Assembly (NCBI RefSeq): GCF_016463975.1
Contig: NZ_JAEMNX010000014.1
Span: 62,001 to 126,000, forward strand
Source: Marinomonas transparens
GTDB taxonomy: Bacteria; Pseudomonadota; Gammaproteobacteria; Pseudomonadales; Marinomonadaceae
Length of the DNA: 64,000 nt
Reading direction: 5' to 3'
Positions within the stretch are counted from its first letter, which is position 1; each line of letters starts with the position of its first letter. The notes beneath the pieces are model-generated. The model was not told the origin of the DNA, did not search any database, and saw nothing but the letters and a program-made list of their open reading frames with translations. A program made the translations under genes and the position numbers. Positions 48,248-57,928 of the stretch are shown here, piece by piece.

Positions 48248-49144
48248 CTATTCAGCCGCCTCAATGACCTGCATTAACTCAATGCGATGGTCTTTTTCCT
48301 GCCACAGCTCATTTACCCACTGCTGAAAATACGCTCTATAAATAGGGTCATTAACATAATCACCCAATAGCTTATCCTCAATTGCCATAGATCGAAAATG
48401 CACTTTAACTTCTGGCACCTTGCCTGACAGATAACCAAAAAAACTAGGGATGCCATTAGGGTACACAATTGTAACGTCGATCAATTGATGAAGTTTGCCT
48501 CCCATGGCATTTAACGCGAAAGCCAGCCCACCGGCTTTAGGCTTTAACAAGTACTTAAAAGGGCTCGCTTGTTGTTCATATTTGACCTGCGTATACCGGG
48601 TCCCCTCTAAGAAGTTCATAATGGACACAGGGAAATGCTGAAATTTCTCACAGGCTTTTTTCGTTACCTCAATGTCTTTACCCTTCAACTCAGGATGCTT
48701 CTTTAAAAAAGCTTGGCTATAGCGCTTCATAAAAGGAAAATCCAAGGCCCACCAGACTAAACCAATAACAGGCACCCAGATCAATTCTTGCTTAAGAAAA
48801 AACTTAATAAACGGCACCTTATGATTAAACACTCTCTGCAAAATCAGAATATCCACCCAAGACTGATGATTAGCCGTAATCATGTACCACTCTTTATGAA
48901 GCAAACTCTGGTTACCAGACACATTCAGTATCGAACGCCCTAACCAGTTTTGATTAATGTTGTTTATGCTTATCCAGGTGGTGGCAATGCAATCTAATAT
49001 ACGACTTAACGCGGCCTGAATGACAGCAAAAGGTAAAACACATTTAATCAACACAAGAAAAACAATAGGAATAAAGCAAAGCAAAGTATTAAAAATAATA
49101 AGAGAAAGAGAAAGAGACCCTCTTAAAACAGGCAGGAACGACAT
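48248..49144 (-). CDS. 1-acyl-glycerol-3-phosphate acyltransferase-like protein (YihG type)
   Basis: 298 aa, one or two hydrophobic N-terminal helices (about 8-45). The PlsC motifs are NHQSWVD (HX4D), LIWVPVIGLVWWALDFPFMKR, LEGTRYTQ and the later YPNGIPSF. The pattern fits YihG, an inner-membrane acyltransferase that makes phosphatidic acid from lysophosphatidate; plsC itself is probably elsewhere. Ends in a Glu-rich tail. No operon partner. Confidence 0.87.
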   Translation of the reverse strand: MSFLPVLRGSLSLSLIIFNTLLCFIPIVFLVLIKCVLPFAVIQAALSRILDCIATTWISINNINQNWLGRSILNVSGNQSLLHKEWYMITANHQSWVDILILQRVFNHKVPFIKFFLKQELIWVPVIGLVWWALDFPFMKRYSQAFLKKHPELKGKDIEVTKKACEKFQHFPVSIMNFLEGTRYTQVKYEQQASPFKYLLKPKAGGLAFALNAMGGKLHQLIDVTIVYPNGIPSFFGYLSGKVPEVKVHFRSMAIEDKLLGDYVNDPIYRAYFQQWVNELWQEKDHRIELMQVIEAAE

Positions 49145-49380
49145 AGACTAGGCTCAAAAGTTGTAAACTCCGGCATAATACTAAGGAAATAAACGGATGG
49201 GAAATCCTCATTTATTACACTCACACAAAGTAGCCAGCTTTCCCTAAAAAACAGTATAGTAAACATACGATTACAATATTTCCTACTGCCCAACGAGGCA
49301 GAATAAGAAATAAATATGCATGAACTCAACCTCCCTACTATAAAATAGTAAGGCTAATCATAGGATTCCACGACCCAGTT

Positions 49381-50787
49381 ATGACTTTTACCAAAGGGTT
49401 CAAAATTCGCCACAAGCTTTTCGCCGTTTTCATTCTAAGTAACATTTTACTTATTGTTTCAATGTGGCAAGTCTTTCAATGGAGCTTCGACAGAGGATTT
49501 GTTTCTTACGCAACAGAACGTGACCGTGATTTCCTCGAACAAATGGCCAATAGAAGCGCCAACCTTTATATCTACTACGATGACTGGTACTTCCTTGCCC
49601 AAGAAAGCCGTATGGAAAAAGAGTGGTATCAAGCTAAGTTAGAAAACTTACACGATTTGCTGCCACCACCCAGCACCCCTAATCTCGATTTAATTTACCC
49701 GTCACAATATTATCGCAAGCGTTTTCTATTATTTGATCAAGATAAACAACCCATTATAGGCAACACCAAGTTTGCAGATGCCGAAACTCATGCAGTTGAA
49801 GCCAATAAACAAATCGTCGGCTATGTTGGACTCCGCTCTGTCAAGGAACTGGTTCAAGACCAAACATTGCGCTTTGTGCGTCAACAGGGAGAAGCTTTTT
49901 TACTTATCTCTGCCTTCATGTTGGTCCTTACTGTCTTATTAACTTGGCCTTTAGCAAAATGGCTCAGCTCACCTATCTATACGATGCGACAAGCCACCAA
50001 AAAATTAGCAGCAGGTAAGTTTGAAACACGCATTAAGATCAAGGGCTCCGATGAGCTAACGGATCTTGGCGGGGATTTTAATCACTTAGCATGCACACTA
50101 GAAAATACTCGAGAAGCTCGTAAGCGCTGGGTAGCAGATACAGCGCACGAACTACGTACCCCAGTAGCGATACTACGAGGGGAAATTGAAGCCATGCAAG
50201 ACGGCATCATCAAAGTATCGGCAGATAGCCTAACCTCCCTGCAACAAGAAGCCATGCATATCGCTAGATTAATTGACGATTTAAACCAATTATCTATGCA
50301 TGACATGGGCAGCTTAAATTACCAGATGGAAGATGCCAATTTAGATGACATTATTGAGCAAGCCGTGCAATCCATGTCTTTGCCGTTCAAAGAAGCAAAC
50401 ATTAGCTTAGTATTTGAATGCCTAGCAAAACCACCTATTGTTATAACGGGTGATACAGACAGGTTGTATCAACTTTTCTCAAATCTTATGAATAACTCGT
50501 TAAAGTACACAAATGCTCCTGGAAAGCTTAGGATTAAACTTTTAAAACAAAGCCAAAAAGCCATTATTCTTTTTGAAGATAGTGCTCCGGGAGTCAGTGA
50601 AGATAATAAAAACCGAATTTTTGAGCAGTTTTATCGTGTCGAAAACTCAAGAAACAGAGCAACAGGCGGTAGAGGTTTAGGCCTAACTATTTGCTCTAGC
50701 ATTGTAGATGGCCATCAAGGCACCATCGGCGCCTACCATTCTCCTGATGGTGGCTTAGGAATAAAAATCGAATTCCCTTTAAACTGA
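49381..50787 (+). CDS. Sensor histidine kinase, BaeS-like
   Basis: 468 aa. TM1 at about 13-35, periplasmic sensor of about 140 residues with an odd aromatic patch (YIYYDDWYFLAQE), TM2 at about 175-197, HAMP, then the kinase core. The H-box is DTAHELRTPVAILRGEIEAMQDG (phospho-His in HELRTP), the N-box LFSNLMNNSLKYT, and the ATP lid GRGLGLTICSSIVDGHQG. The core closely follows E. coli BaeS, an envelope-stress kinase. The cognate regulator starts immediately after. Weak RBS. Confidence 0.9.
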   Translation: MTFTKGFKIRHKLFAVFILSNILLIVSMWQVFQWSFDRGFVSYATERDRDFLEQMANRSANLYIYYDDWYFLAQESRMEKEWYQAKLENLHDLLPPPSTPNLDLIYPSQYYRKRFLLFDQDKQPIIGNTKFADAETHAVEANKQIVGYVGLRSVKELVQDQTLRFVRQQGEAFLLISAFMLVLTVLLTWPLAKWLSSPIYTMRQATKKLAAGKFETRIKIKGSDELTDLGGDFNHLACTLENTREARKRWVADTAHELRTPVAILRGEIEAMQDGIIKVSADSLTSLQQEAMHIARLIDDLNQLSMHDMGSLNYQMEDANLDDIIEQAVQSMSLPFKEANISLVFECLAKPPIVITGDTDRLYQLFSNLMNNSLKYTNAPGKLRIKLLKQSQKAIILFEDSAPGVSEDNKNRIFEQFYRVENSRNRATGGRGLGLTICSSIVDGHQGTIGAYHSPDGGLGIKIEFPLN

Positions 50788-50803
50788 TATGGAACACAGC
50801 ATT

Positions 50804-51481
50804 ATGAGCAAAATACTTATTATTGAGGATGAACCCAAGTTAGCCGAACTCATGGCCGCTTATTTAGATCAAGCCGGTTATGAACACCACCACCTTGATC
50901 GTGGTGACATTGCCGTAGACTATGTAAAAAACAACAAGTTCGACCTTATCCTTCTAGACCTTATGCTTCCCGGCCTAGATGGTATCGAGATCTGTAAGCA
51001 AGTACGTCAGTTCAGCAGTATTCCTATCATCATGGTGACCGCCAAAGCAGAAGAGATTGATCGTCTTATCGGCTTAGAAATGGGTGCAGACGATTATGTA
51101 TGCAAACCATTCAGCCCACGAGAGATCGTCGCTCGTGTCAAAGCCAACCTGCGTCGCGTTGAGCTAGATCAAACAGAGTCACCCAAAACAGATGGCTTTA
51201 ACCTAGATGTAGACCGCTTACGAGCTACTTATAAAGGTGAGCTTATTGACCTTACCACAGTAGAGTTTCAGCTACTGCAATTGCTGATCAAAGAACCAGG
51301 ACGCGTATTTGGACGTGATCTAATTATGAAAAGCATCTATGCAGACAGTCGTGTAGTAAGTGACCGTACAATTGACAGCCACATTAAAAAACTACGTAAG
51401 AAGATCGCCACCGTTGCTCCTGAATTGAACGTTATTCACTCCGTATACGGTGCTGGATATCGCTTTGAGAACAACGATTAA
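50804..51481 (+). CDS. OmpR-family response regulator, BaeR-like
   Basis: 225 aa from MSKILIIEDEPKL (an ATG at 50789 is the alternative). Receiver with acidic pair IIEDE, phospho-Asp in LILLDLMLPGLDG and Lys in DYVCKPFSP. The winged-helix domain (LTTVEFQLLQLLIKEPGRVF, then VVSDRTIDSHIKKLRKKI, YGAGYRFE) matches BaeR. Forms a two-component system with the kinase that ends one base before the upstream ATG. No target genes are recognisable beside it. Confidence 0.92.
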   Translation: MSKILIIEDEPKLAELMAAYLDQAGYEHHHLDRGDIAVDYVKNNKFDLILLDLMLPGLDGIEICKQVRQFSSIPIIMVTAKAEEIDRLIGLEMGADDYVCKPFSPREIVARVKANLRRVELDQTESPKTDGFNLDVDRLRATYKGELIDLTTVEFQLLQLLIKEPGRVFGRDLIMKSIYADSRVVSDRTIDSHIKKLRKKIATVAPELNVIHSVYGAGYRFENND

Positions 51482-51594
51482 AGTTTCGTACTAGGCCTAC
51501 ATGGATGTAGGTTGCTAACATTATGCAGGAGCAACCAGCAAGATAAGATAACAAACCTATAGCTTGCCTTAATACCCTGTCATAAGGAATATCT

Positions 51595-52545
51595 TTGAAT
51601 AACTTCTTAGACGTACTAGCGTTTTCTTTTTCCATCACCATGCCTATTTTTTTGATTTTGGTGCTGGGAATTGTGCTGTATCGTATTCGCATTATTAATG
51701 ACAACTTTATCGATGTTGCTTCTAAACTAGTATTCAACGTCACCCTCCCTGCCTTGCTCTTCATTAGCATTTCTAAAACAAACATCAGCGTTAATAGTAA
51801 TTTTTCACTCGTTATTTATGCCATGTTGGCAGTAGCCACAACCTATATTGCTTTAGAGTTATTAATGTCTTTTTGTATAAAAAACAAAGCAGATAGAGGC
51901 GTTATAGTACAAGGGGCATTTCGCTCTAACATGGGAATTATAGGCCTAGCGTATTGCGTGAACGCTTACGGAAATGAAGTCTTCTCCGTTGCTTCTATGT
52001 ATTTAGGAGGCGTCACCATGCTCTTTAACGTGTTATCCGTCATCTGCTTAAACAGGGCAATGGAAGCGAATAAAAGCGTTATCAATACCATTAAAGGCAT
52101 TGCTAAAAACCCTCTTGTAATAGCTATTCTAGCCGCACTATTATTCTCCGCAACGGGCCTAAAACTTCCTAGCACATTGTATAAAGCAGGTAACTACTTT
52201 GCACAAATGACACTTCCTTTAGCGCTTCTCTGTGCAGGCGCTTCATTAAGCTTTGGGGCATTAAAAAAAGACATAATAGGTGCTCTATTGTCTTCTGTAG
52301 GGAAGCTTATATTCATCCCTTTTACGTTAACTTTAGGGGGCTATTTACTCGGTTATCGAGGGATGGAATTAGGTGTGCTCTTTCTTATGTCTTCTGCACC
52401 TTCCGCTTCAGCAAGCTATATCATGGTTCGCGCCATGCAAGGCAACTCCGCCTTAGCTGCGAACATTATTGTCATCACCACACTCGCCTCCTTGCTTAGT
52501 ACCAGCATTGGCGTTACTTTGTTGCGCAGTTTAAGTCTAATGTAA
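51595..52545 (+). CDS. AEC-family transporter (auxin efflux carrier superfamily)
   Basis: 316 aa, about ten hydrophobic helices in two five-helix halves, each with a conserved Pro/Asn-rich break (LVFNVTLPALLFISISK; MTLPLALLCAGASLSF). Start is TTG at 51595, supported by AAGGA seven bases upstream. AEC carriers move organic acids such as malate or malonate. The adjacent DctB/DctD-like pair senses C4-dicarboxylates in known systems, so a dicarboxylate substrate is a reasonable guess. Confidence 0.87.
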   Translation: MNNFLDVLAFSFSITMPIFLILVLGIVLYRIRIINDNFIDVASKLVFNVTLPALLFISISKTNISVNSNFSLVIYAMLAVATTYIALELLMSFCIKNKADRGVIVQGAFRSNMGIIGLAYCVNAYGNEVFSVASMYLGGVTMLFNVLSVICLNRAMEANKSVINTIKGIAKNPLVIAILAALLFSATGLKLPSTLYKAGNYFAQMTLPLALLCAGASLSFGALKKDIIGALLSSVGKLIFIPFTLTLGGYLLGYRGMELGVLFLMSSAPSASASYIMVRAMQGNSALAANIIVITTLASLLSTSIGVTLLRSLSLM

Positions 52546-52590
52546 TTAAAACCCTCACCACCAAAACAGGTAACGCTAATAGGATTTTCT

Positions 52591-54675
52591 TTGATTGATC
52601 AATTTCGTAAACATAGATTTTTCTTTAGCTTCTTAGGCTGCATAATACTTGCTCTGTTATTCTGGTGCAGCAACATCATTGCCTATCAAATCCTTATTAT
52701 TAATAAGCATAGTGATGGTCAAAACCGCCTACTTAACTATGTTATTGAGCTACGTAATGAACTAAAAGATTACCGAATACTCCCCTATGCTTTAGCTGAT
52801 AACCCTGTCTTGCGAACTTATATGGAAGCCCCAAACAAAGACAAAGCACTGAGCACACAACTGCAACGCCAACTCGAAGATCTCACTCATGTATCCAAAA
52901 CCCTTGACTGGTTTATCCTTTCAGATCAAGGGCAGCTATTACTTTCCAGCAAGCAATCCCCCAACTTCACCTTCTATGACTATTTCAAAAAAACGCACCT
53001 TAGTCAGGTATTAAAGGAACAACAAGGAGAAGCCATTCTCATTTCTGGTTACAACCAATTTCTTTCACAATCAGCTCATTTAGCACTTGCTCCAGTCTAT
53101 ACATCAAAAGGTCTTGCCGGTGCTGTAGCTGTTCTCATAGATGTTAATGACCTAGTGGAACGATGGAGTTTAGCGGGTGACCTAGTGGTCATGACAGATC
53201 AAAACAACCTTGTTTTTCAAGCCAATAACCTAAATGATTTATTTGATCAAAAATGGTTAGAAAATCAATCAAACATCCAATTTTTGAATAAAACTAACGC
53301 AAAAATATATCTCCACAATCACAAGAAGTACCTACTTCAGAACGTCACCCTAGATGATTTGAAGTGGCAAATACATTACTTATCTAGCCTAAAAAGCATA
53401 CAAAAAAGAGCCCAAAACATAGCTCTTATCTGCTTAGGAATAGGTGCCCTCATTTTTCTTTTTTGGCTCTACCTCCGTGAGCGCAGCTTAAAAATCGCCT
53501 CTAAGTTAGAAAATGAGCAATTGATTGCCAAAAGCGCTCACCTCCAAAGAGCGCTCATAGAAAAAACCCATGTCGGCTTGTTACAGTTGACCCAAGAAGG
53601 CAAAATCTCTTTTGTAAACCCAATGGGCATTCGCTATTTTGGCCAACATTTTCAACTCAATTCTCGCTACCTCTACGAGCTACTACCCAATTATCCTGAA
53701 AACCAATACGCCTTATCTTTTATTCGCTCCTTACCAAGTTCAGAGCATGAAAAGAGCCCTCAAACAAACCACTTTCTCGAACAGGAAGTCATCTTACAAA
53801 AAGGTAACAAGCAAACCTTTCCAGCCTTACTTTCAATATCGTCACTAGAGTGGAGTGACTCACACGGCTACCTCGCCACCTTGCTCGATATCAGCAAGCG
53901 TAAAAAAGCAGAACTCAACCTTCAGCAAGCTAATACTCGCCTCGAAGAGCGAGTACTAGAGAGAACACAGGCACTAGAAGCCGCCCAACAAGAACTGCTT
54001 AGAACAGAAAAGCTGGCAGCAATAGGGCAAATATCAACCGCCATTGCTCACGAACTTAATCAACCATTAACAGGCATCAAAACCCTTGCCTATACCACCG
54101 AGTTACTACTAAAACGCCAGCAATCAGAGCAAGCGCTAAAAACACTACTTGATTTAGAACTCTTAGTTGTACGTATGCAAACACTAACCAGTGAACTCAA
54201 AGTTCTTGCCTATCGAAGACCAGAAAAGCTCACCTCAACCCCGGTTAAACAATGCGTATTACAAGCCATAGAAAACTTAGGTGAAGAGGCCCATGATGCG
54301 AACTGGTATATTGAACTAAATGATTCTGATAACGTCATGGCAGAACCAACAAGACTAGAACGCATCTTTTCAAATCTTATTAGCAACTCAATACAAGCTT
54401 GTAACGAATTTAAAATCATTCCCTCTATTCACTTATCCTTGCAACAACAAGAGGAACTTATAACAATCAATTATCAGGATAACGGCCCCGGAATGGAGAA
54501 GGATAAAATCCAACATATTTTTGAACCTTTTTTCACTACTAAACCAATCGGCAAAGGCTTAGGCCTAGGCCTAGCTATTAGTGCCAACCTAGCCAAAGAT
54601 ATGAATGGTATATTGACTGCTCAACATAATGAAACCTCCCAGTTAGTGTTTCGATTAACGCTTTTAAAGGCCTAA
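52591..54675 (+). CDS. Membrane sensor histidine kinase, DctB-like
   Basis: 694 aa from a TTG start with AGGA upstream. TM1 at about 12-34, a periplasmic double-Cache sensor (about 35-270), TM2 at about 275-295, a PAS domain (about 315-440), a coiled coil ([20 protein letters not shown]) and an NtrB-type kinase core with [13 protein letters not shown] as H-box and [15 protein letters not shown] as ATP lid. DctB kinases sense succinate, malate or fumarate. Followed two bases later by its sigma-54 response regulator. No dctA or dctPQM genes are nearby. Confidence 0.88.
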   Translation: MIDQFRKHRFFFSFLGCIILALLFWCSNIIAYQILIINKHSDGQNRLLNYVIELRNELKDYRILPYALADNPVLRTYMEAPNKDKALSTQLQRQLEDLTHVSKTLDWFILSDQGQLLLSSKQSPNFTFYDYFKKTHLSQVLKEQQGEAILISGYNQFLSQSAHLALAPVYTSKGLAGAVAVLIDVNDLVERWSLAGDLVVMTDQNNLVFQANNLNDLFDQKWLENQSNIQFLNKTNAKIYLHNHKKYLLQNVTLDDLKWQIHYLSSLKSIQKRAQNIALICLGIGALIFLFWLYLRERSLKIASKLENEQLIAKSAHLQRALIEKTHVGLLQLTQEGKISFVNPMGIRYFGQHFQLNSRYLYELLPNYPENQYALSFIRSLPSSEHEKSPQTNHFLEQEVILQKGNKQTFPALLSISSLEWSDSHGYLATLLDISKRKKAELNLQQANTRLEERVLERTQALEAAQQELLRTEKLAAIGQISTAIAHELNQPLTGIKTLAYTTELLLKRQQSEQALKTLLDLELLVVRMQTLTSELKVLAYRRPEKLTSTPVKQCVLQAIENLGEEAHDANWYIELNDSDNVMAEPTRLERIFSNLISNSIQACNEFKIIPSIHLSLQQQEELITINYQDNGPGMEKDKIQHIFEPFFTTKPIGKGLGLGLAISANLAKDMNGILTAQHNETSQLVFRLTLLKA

Positions 54676-54676
54676 C

Positions 54677-56050
54677 ATGAATAATGCTTTTCAATATAGT
54701 TCAATTGAAATCTGGCTCCTCGACGATGATGATATTGTGCGCTCGACAACCGCCCAATGGTTACGCTTATCCGACTATGAAGTAAAAGAGTTCCACCGGG
54801 CTCAAGATATCCTAAATAACTTTCAGAGTGGCCAGCCCTGCATCATCATCAGCGATATCCGCATGGCACCTATGGATGGAATAACTCTAATGAATGAGTG
54901 TCTTTCGCAAGAAAAAGAACTCCCCATCATTTTAATTACAGGACACGGAGACATTGATACTGCTGTCAACGCCCTCCGCGATGGTGCCTTTGATTTTTTA
55001 GAAAAGCCTTTTGATCCTAATCGACTTATTCAAACTGTCGAAAAAGCCGTTCAGCTACGAAAAATACAATGCCAACATGCCGGCCAATCTCAATATTTAG
55101 GTGATTTACATGGTTTAGAAGAAACCATCATCGGCCAACATGAACAAATCACACGTGTTCGCCAACAAATTCACACCTTCGCCAGCATGGACACCCATGT
55201 CATTGTTTATGGTAAGACAGGGTGCGGTAAAGAGTTAGTCGCTAAAGCTTTGCATGATTGTAGCCCCAGAAAAACACGGCCTTTTGTTGCTATCAATTGC
55301 GCAGCTATCCCTACAGACCTATTTGAAAGTGAGCTATTTGGCCATGAAGCCGGCGCCTTTACCAGTGCCAATAAAAAAAGAATCGGCAAACTAGAACATG
55401 CTAGTGGCGGTACCCTCTTTTTAGATGAAATAGAAAGTATGCCGCTAGCAATGCAGATCAAACTATTGCGAGTTTTACAGGAAAACCAGCTAGAGCGTAT
55501 TGGCAGTAACGATACAATTGAAATCGATTTAAGAGTCGTTGCAGCGGCAAAAAATGACCTACAAACCCTAGAAAATTTTAGACAAGATTTATTCTTTCGC
55601 CTAAATGTCTCGCAAATCCATTTGCCTGATCTACGTAACAGAGGGTCAGACATCCCTCTCCTATTTGAACATTTCTGTCGTTTAGCCGTGCAGGAACGAG
55701 GCGGTGACTTTAGGCCTCTTAGCCCAATAGACCATGAAACCCTAACGCTTTATGGATGGCCAGGAAACGTTCGTGAATTACGTAATGTTGCCTTAAGGTA
55801 TGCTCTTGAACCTAATACGAGCGTGGCTAAAATACTGGCCGGCTATCAGGCACAAGACAACATAGACACACTTACTCCCTTACCCTTAAGTGTAAAGGTA
55901 CAAGAATTCGAACGCAGCCTAATAGAGGCCAGTATTCGCCAGCAAAAAGGCAATATCCAAGCCGTACTAGAGCAATTACAACTACCTCGCAGAACACTCA
56001 ATCAGAAGATGCAAAAATATGGGTTAAACAGAGCAGACTATCTAGAGTAG
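54677..56050 (+). CDS. Sigma-54-dependent response regulator, DctD-like, with variant GAFTSA loop
   Basis: 457 aa: receiver (1-125; IWLLDDDDIVR, phospho-Asp in IIISDIRMAPMDG, Lys in LEKPFDPN), AAA+ domain (about 150-385) and a Fis-type HTH at the end (GNIQAVLEQLQLPRRTLNQK). Walker A is GKTGCGKE and Walker B GGTLFLDEIES. The sigma-54 contact loop, normally GAFTGA, reads GAFTSA (FGHEAGAFTSANKK). Pairs with the DctB-like kinase upstream. I found no -24/-12 sigma-54 promoter beside it, so the target is unknown. Confidence 0.9.
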   Translation: MNNAFQYSSIEIWLLDDDDIVRSTTAQWLRLSDYEVKEFHRAQDILNNFQSGQPCIIISDIRMAPMDGITLMNECLSQEKELPIILITGHGDIDTAVNALRDGAFDFLEKPFDPNRLIQTVEKAVQLRKIQCQHAGQSQYLGDLHGLEETIIGQHEQITRVRQQIHTFASMDTHVIVYGKTGCGKELVAKALHDCSPRKTRPFVAINCAAIPTDLFESELFGHEAGAFTSANKKRIGKLEHASGGTLFLDEIESMPLAMQIKLLRVLQENQLERIGSNDTIEIDLRVVAAAKNDLQTLENFRQDLFFRLNVSQIHLPDLRNRGSDIPLLFEHFCRLAVQERGGDFRPLSPIDHETLTLYGWPGNVRELRNVALRYALEPNTSVAKILAGYQAQDNIDTLTPLPLSVKVQEFERSLIEASIRQQKGNIQAVLEQLQLPRRTLNQKMQKYGLNRADYLE

Positions 56051-56089
56051 CCTCAATACTCTGCAAAAAAATTAATAAATTTACAAAAA

Positions 56090-56108
56090 AATAATGAGAA
56101 TCACTTGC
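56090..56108 (+). promoter_or_regulatory. Putative Fur box, distal site
   Basis: The sequence AATAATGAGAATCACTTGC agrees with the Fur consensus at 14 of 19 positions, about 60 bases before the AraC-like gene. Confidence 0.55.
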
Positions 56109-56127
56109 ATCGAATGAAAAAAGATCC

Positions 56128-56146
56128 TTTAATGATAACCATTATC
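56128..56146 (+). promoter_or_regulatory. Putative Fur box, proximal site
   Basis: TTTAATGATAACCATTATC agrees with the Fur consensus at 16 of 19 positions and ends 20 bases before the AraC-like start codon. With the distal site it suggests tight iron repression of the regulator-flavodoxin operon. Confidence 0.78.
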
Positions 56147-56165
56147 AAATAAAGAGCGACATGCG

Positions 56166-57053
56166 ATGCAAGTAAGTATGCACGATGTATATAACAAGCA
56201 CGGAAGTATCAATAAAGATATGTCCCAGTGGGTTACAGGATATAGGCAGGTCAAAGCCCTTTTACCTAACCTACATTTACTACATCAATATCTACAAACT
56301 AAAACAGAAATTAGCTTCAAAGAGACGGCCTCACGAGGACTGTATTTCTCTCTGCTCGGTAATGAGCCGATTAAAACTGCCACTGATGTCACTTCGGTAC
56401 AGATAAGCTATCAAGCCAGAGATATTAATGGTGACTTCTTGATGACTGAAAACCAAGAGCGTAGCCTGATGCAAGTTCATATTAGTGCAGAACAACTTGC
56501 AGCTGTGTTGGGTGAAACAGAAGAACAAGTCGTTCAACACTTTTCTCTGTTAATGGAAAAATTGGGCCATGGCGGCTGTGTTATTCAACTACCAATGACA
56601 AAAAAAACCGCTGAGATCTGTCAGCCAATATTCAGTCATAAAGGCCATTCTATTAGTCTAGCTGGTCATTTATACGCATTAATTTTCACCCTAATAGAAC
56701 AATTACAAATGCTTAGTCACTTGTCTCAGTGCGAAGAATGCCAAGGCAAACTTTTTCAAGCACAAAACCTATTAGAAGTACCTAATAATGAATTATTAAA
56801 TACGGAAAAGCTCGCCCATCAAGTAGGGCTTAATAATGAAGCTCTCGCTATCGGCTTTTTCCATTTAGTTGGACAGTCTCTGGATGATTATTGCCTACGC
56901 AGCCGAATTAAATTTGCCGCTGCCAAGCTAAGGCAAGACCCTGAGGCTAAACCTCATATTCTTGCTCAAAGCGGTTTTTCTGAGGCCCAATTTGAAGCAG
57001 CATTTATCCAACATTTCGGTGTTAACAGCCATCAATACGCACAAATTCATTAA
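56166..57053 (+). CDS. Divergent AraC-type transcriptional regulator under Fur control
   Basis: 295 aa. The C-terminal 85 residues form two HTH units of AraC type (LAHQVGLNNEALAIGFFHLVGQSLDDYCLRSRI; HILAQSGFSEAQFEAAFIQHFGVNSHQYAQ), more divergent than usual. The N-terminal 200 residues are a ligand domain of unknown kind, with a Cys pair in SQCEECQGKLF. Known Fur-repressed AraC regulators such as PchR and AlcR respond to siderophores, but no siderophore genes are seen here. The flavodoxin gene follows 21 bases downstream, so an operon is likely. Confidence 0.75.
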   Translation: MQVSMHDVYNKHGSINKDMSQWVTGYRQVKALLPNLHLLHQYLQTKTEISFKETASRGLYFSLLGNEPIKTATDVTSVQISYQARDINGDFLMTENQERSLMQVHISAEQLAAVLGETEEQVVQHFSLLMEKLGHGGCVIQLPMTKKTAEICQPIFSHKGHSISLAGHLYALIFTLIEQLQMLSHLSQCEECQGKLFQAQNLLEVPNNELLNTEKLAHQVGLNNEALAIGFFHLVGQSLDDYCLRSRIKFAAAKLRQDPEAKPHILAQSGFSEAQFEAAFIQHFGVNSHQYAQIH

Positions 57054-57074
57054 GTTATAGGAAAACCGTACACC

Positions 57075-57611
57075 ATGGATCAATCTTCAATTGCCCTTAT
57101 TTATGGCACAGACACGAATAACACTGAGGAAATCGGCCATAAAATTGCTAAACAGTGGGAAGAACTTGGCACTCAAGTAGAACTTTTTAATATAAAAGAC
57201 ATAGAACTAAGCCTGCTTGAACAATACTCCATGTTAATTCTAGGTATTCCAACATGGGACTTCGGCGGCATTCAATCTGATTGGGAAGACCTAGGGGATG
57301 CCTTAAGTGAATTATCCTTAGAAAACAAAACCATTGCCCTATACGGATTAGGAGACCAATTTGGCTATGGTGACTATTTCGTTGATGCGATGGGGTGGTT
57401 ATACGAAAAACTACTTCCAACCAAGGCGAACTTCATTGGCCAGTGGCCCACAGAAGGCTATGACTTTGAAGCATCAAGAGCCTGTGTACATGATAAAGAA
57501 CATTTCGTCGGTCTAGCAATAGACGAAGATCAACAGTTTGAACTCACTGACCAACGTGTTGAGCAGTGGGTTATCCAACTTTACGCAGAAAGAGCAGTAG
57601 AAGCAGCATAA
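57075..57611 (+). CDS. fld: Flavodoxin
   Basis: 178 aa long-chain flavodoxin. The FMN phosphate loop is YGTDTNNTEEIG, the isoalloxazine loops are GIPTWDFGGIQSDWED and GLGDQFGYGDYFVDAMGWL. It is a low-potential electron carrier that replaces ferredoxin when iron is scarce. The double Fur box at the head of this two-gene operon fits that use. It is closest in style to FldA/FldB. Confidence 0.93.
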   Translation: MDQSSIALIYGTDTNNTEEIGHKIAKQWEELGTQVELFNIKDIELSLLEQYSMLILGIPTWDFGGIQSDWEDLGDALSELSLENKTIALYGLGDQFGYGDYFVDAMGWLYEKLLPTKANFIGQWPTEGYDFEASRACVHDKEHFVGLAIDEDQQFELTDQRVEQWVIQLYAERAVEAA

Positions 57612-57633
57612 CGACTACCTGACTGGCCATTAA

Positions 57634-57703
57634 TAAAGGCAAACGACTCAAATTTGGATTTCCACACATTCGCTGCCCCGAATGCCCAAATTTAGCCTTT
57701 ATA
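57634..57703. repeat. Nested imperfect palindrome of three colinear stems
   Basis: Outer stem ATAAAGGC (57634-57641) with GCCTTTAT (57696-57703); middle stem AAATTTGG (57651-57658) with CCAAATTT (57687-57694); inner stem CATTCG (57668-57673) with CGAATG (57680-57685). All three are perfect and nest in order, with asymmetric internal loops. No T-run follows on either side, so it is not a simple terminator. It could be a structured 3' UTR or small RNA. Confidence 0.6.
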
Positions 57704-57752
57704 ATGAGGTTGTTATATTGCTCGCTCGAAATGCGTGAAGACCGTGGCTACT

Positions 57753-57784
57753 CCTCCTTTCTCTCCTGCTTGGGAGTAGCCACG
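57753..57784 (+). terminator. Long hairpin, probable terminator of the flavodoxin operon
   Basis: CGTGGCTACTCC pairs with GGAGTAGCCACG over about 12 bases around a pyrimidine-rich loop. It is followed by GTACTTTTCTT, a moderate U tract. It could end transcripts from the AraC-flavodoxin operon. Confidence 0.55.
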
Positions 57785-57928
57785 TACTTTTCTTATTAAA
57801 AGAAGGAAACAAGCAAGCTATCACCAAATACACTTGCTTCTAATGACCTTTTTAAAGTGCTTACACTCTTCCTTTCCCTCTCTAAAATTGGTTATGATGT
57901 TAAGACTGACTTTGTTATGTGGGAATGA

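Larger units (their letters stand above)
57612..57928. other. 317-base intergenic region with two structured elements
   Basis: No coding sequence seen. It contains a nested three-stem structure (57634-57703) and a second long hairpin (57753-57783), described separately. The DUF3301 gene begins at the end with GGGAATGA as RBS. Confidence 0.6.

Noticed and set aside
55207-55653. Minus-strand open frame of 148 codons inside the DctD-like gene
   Set aside because: Lies opposite the conserved AAA+ motifs; composition (Ser/Cys/Arg-rich) is typical of an antisense shadow.
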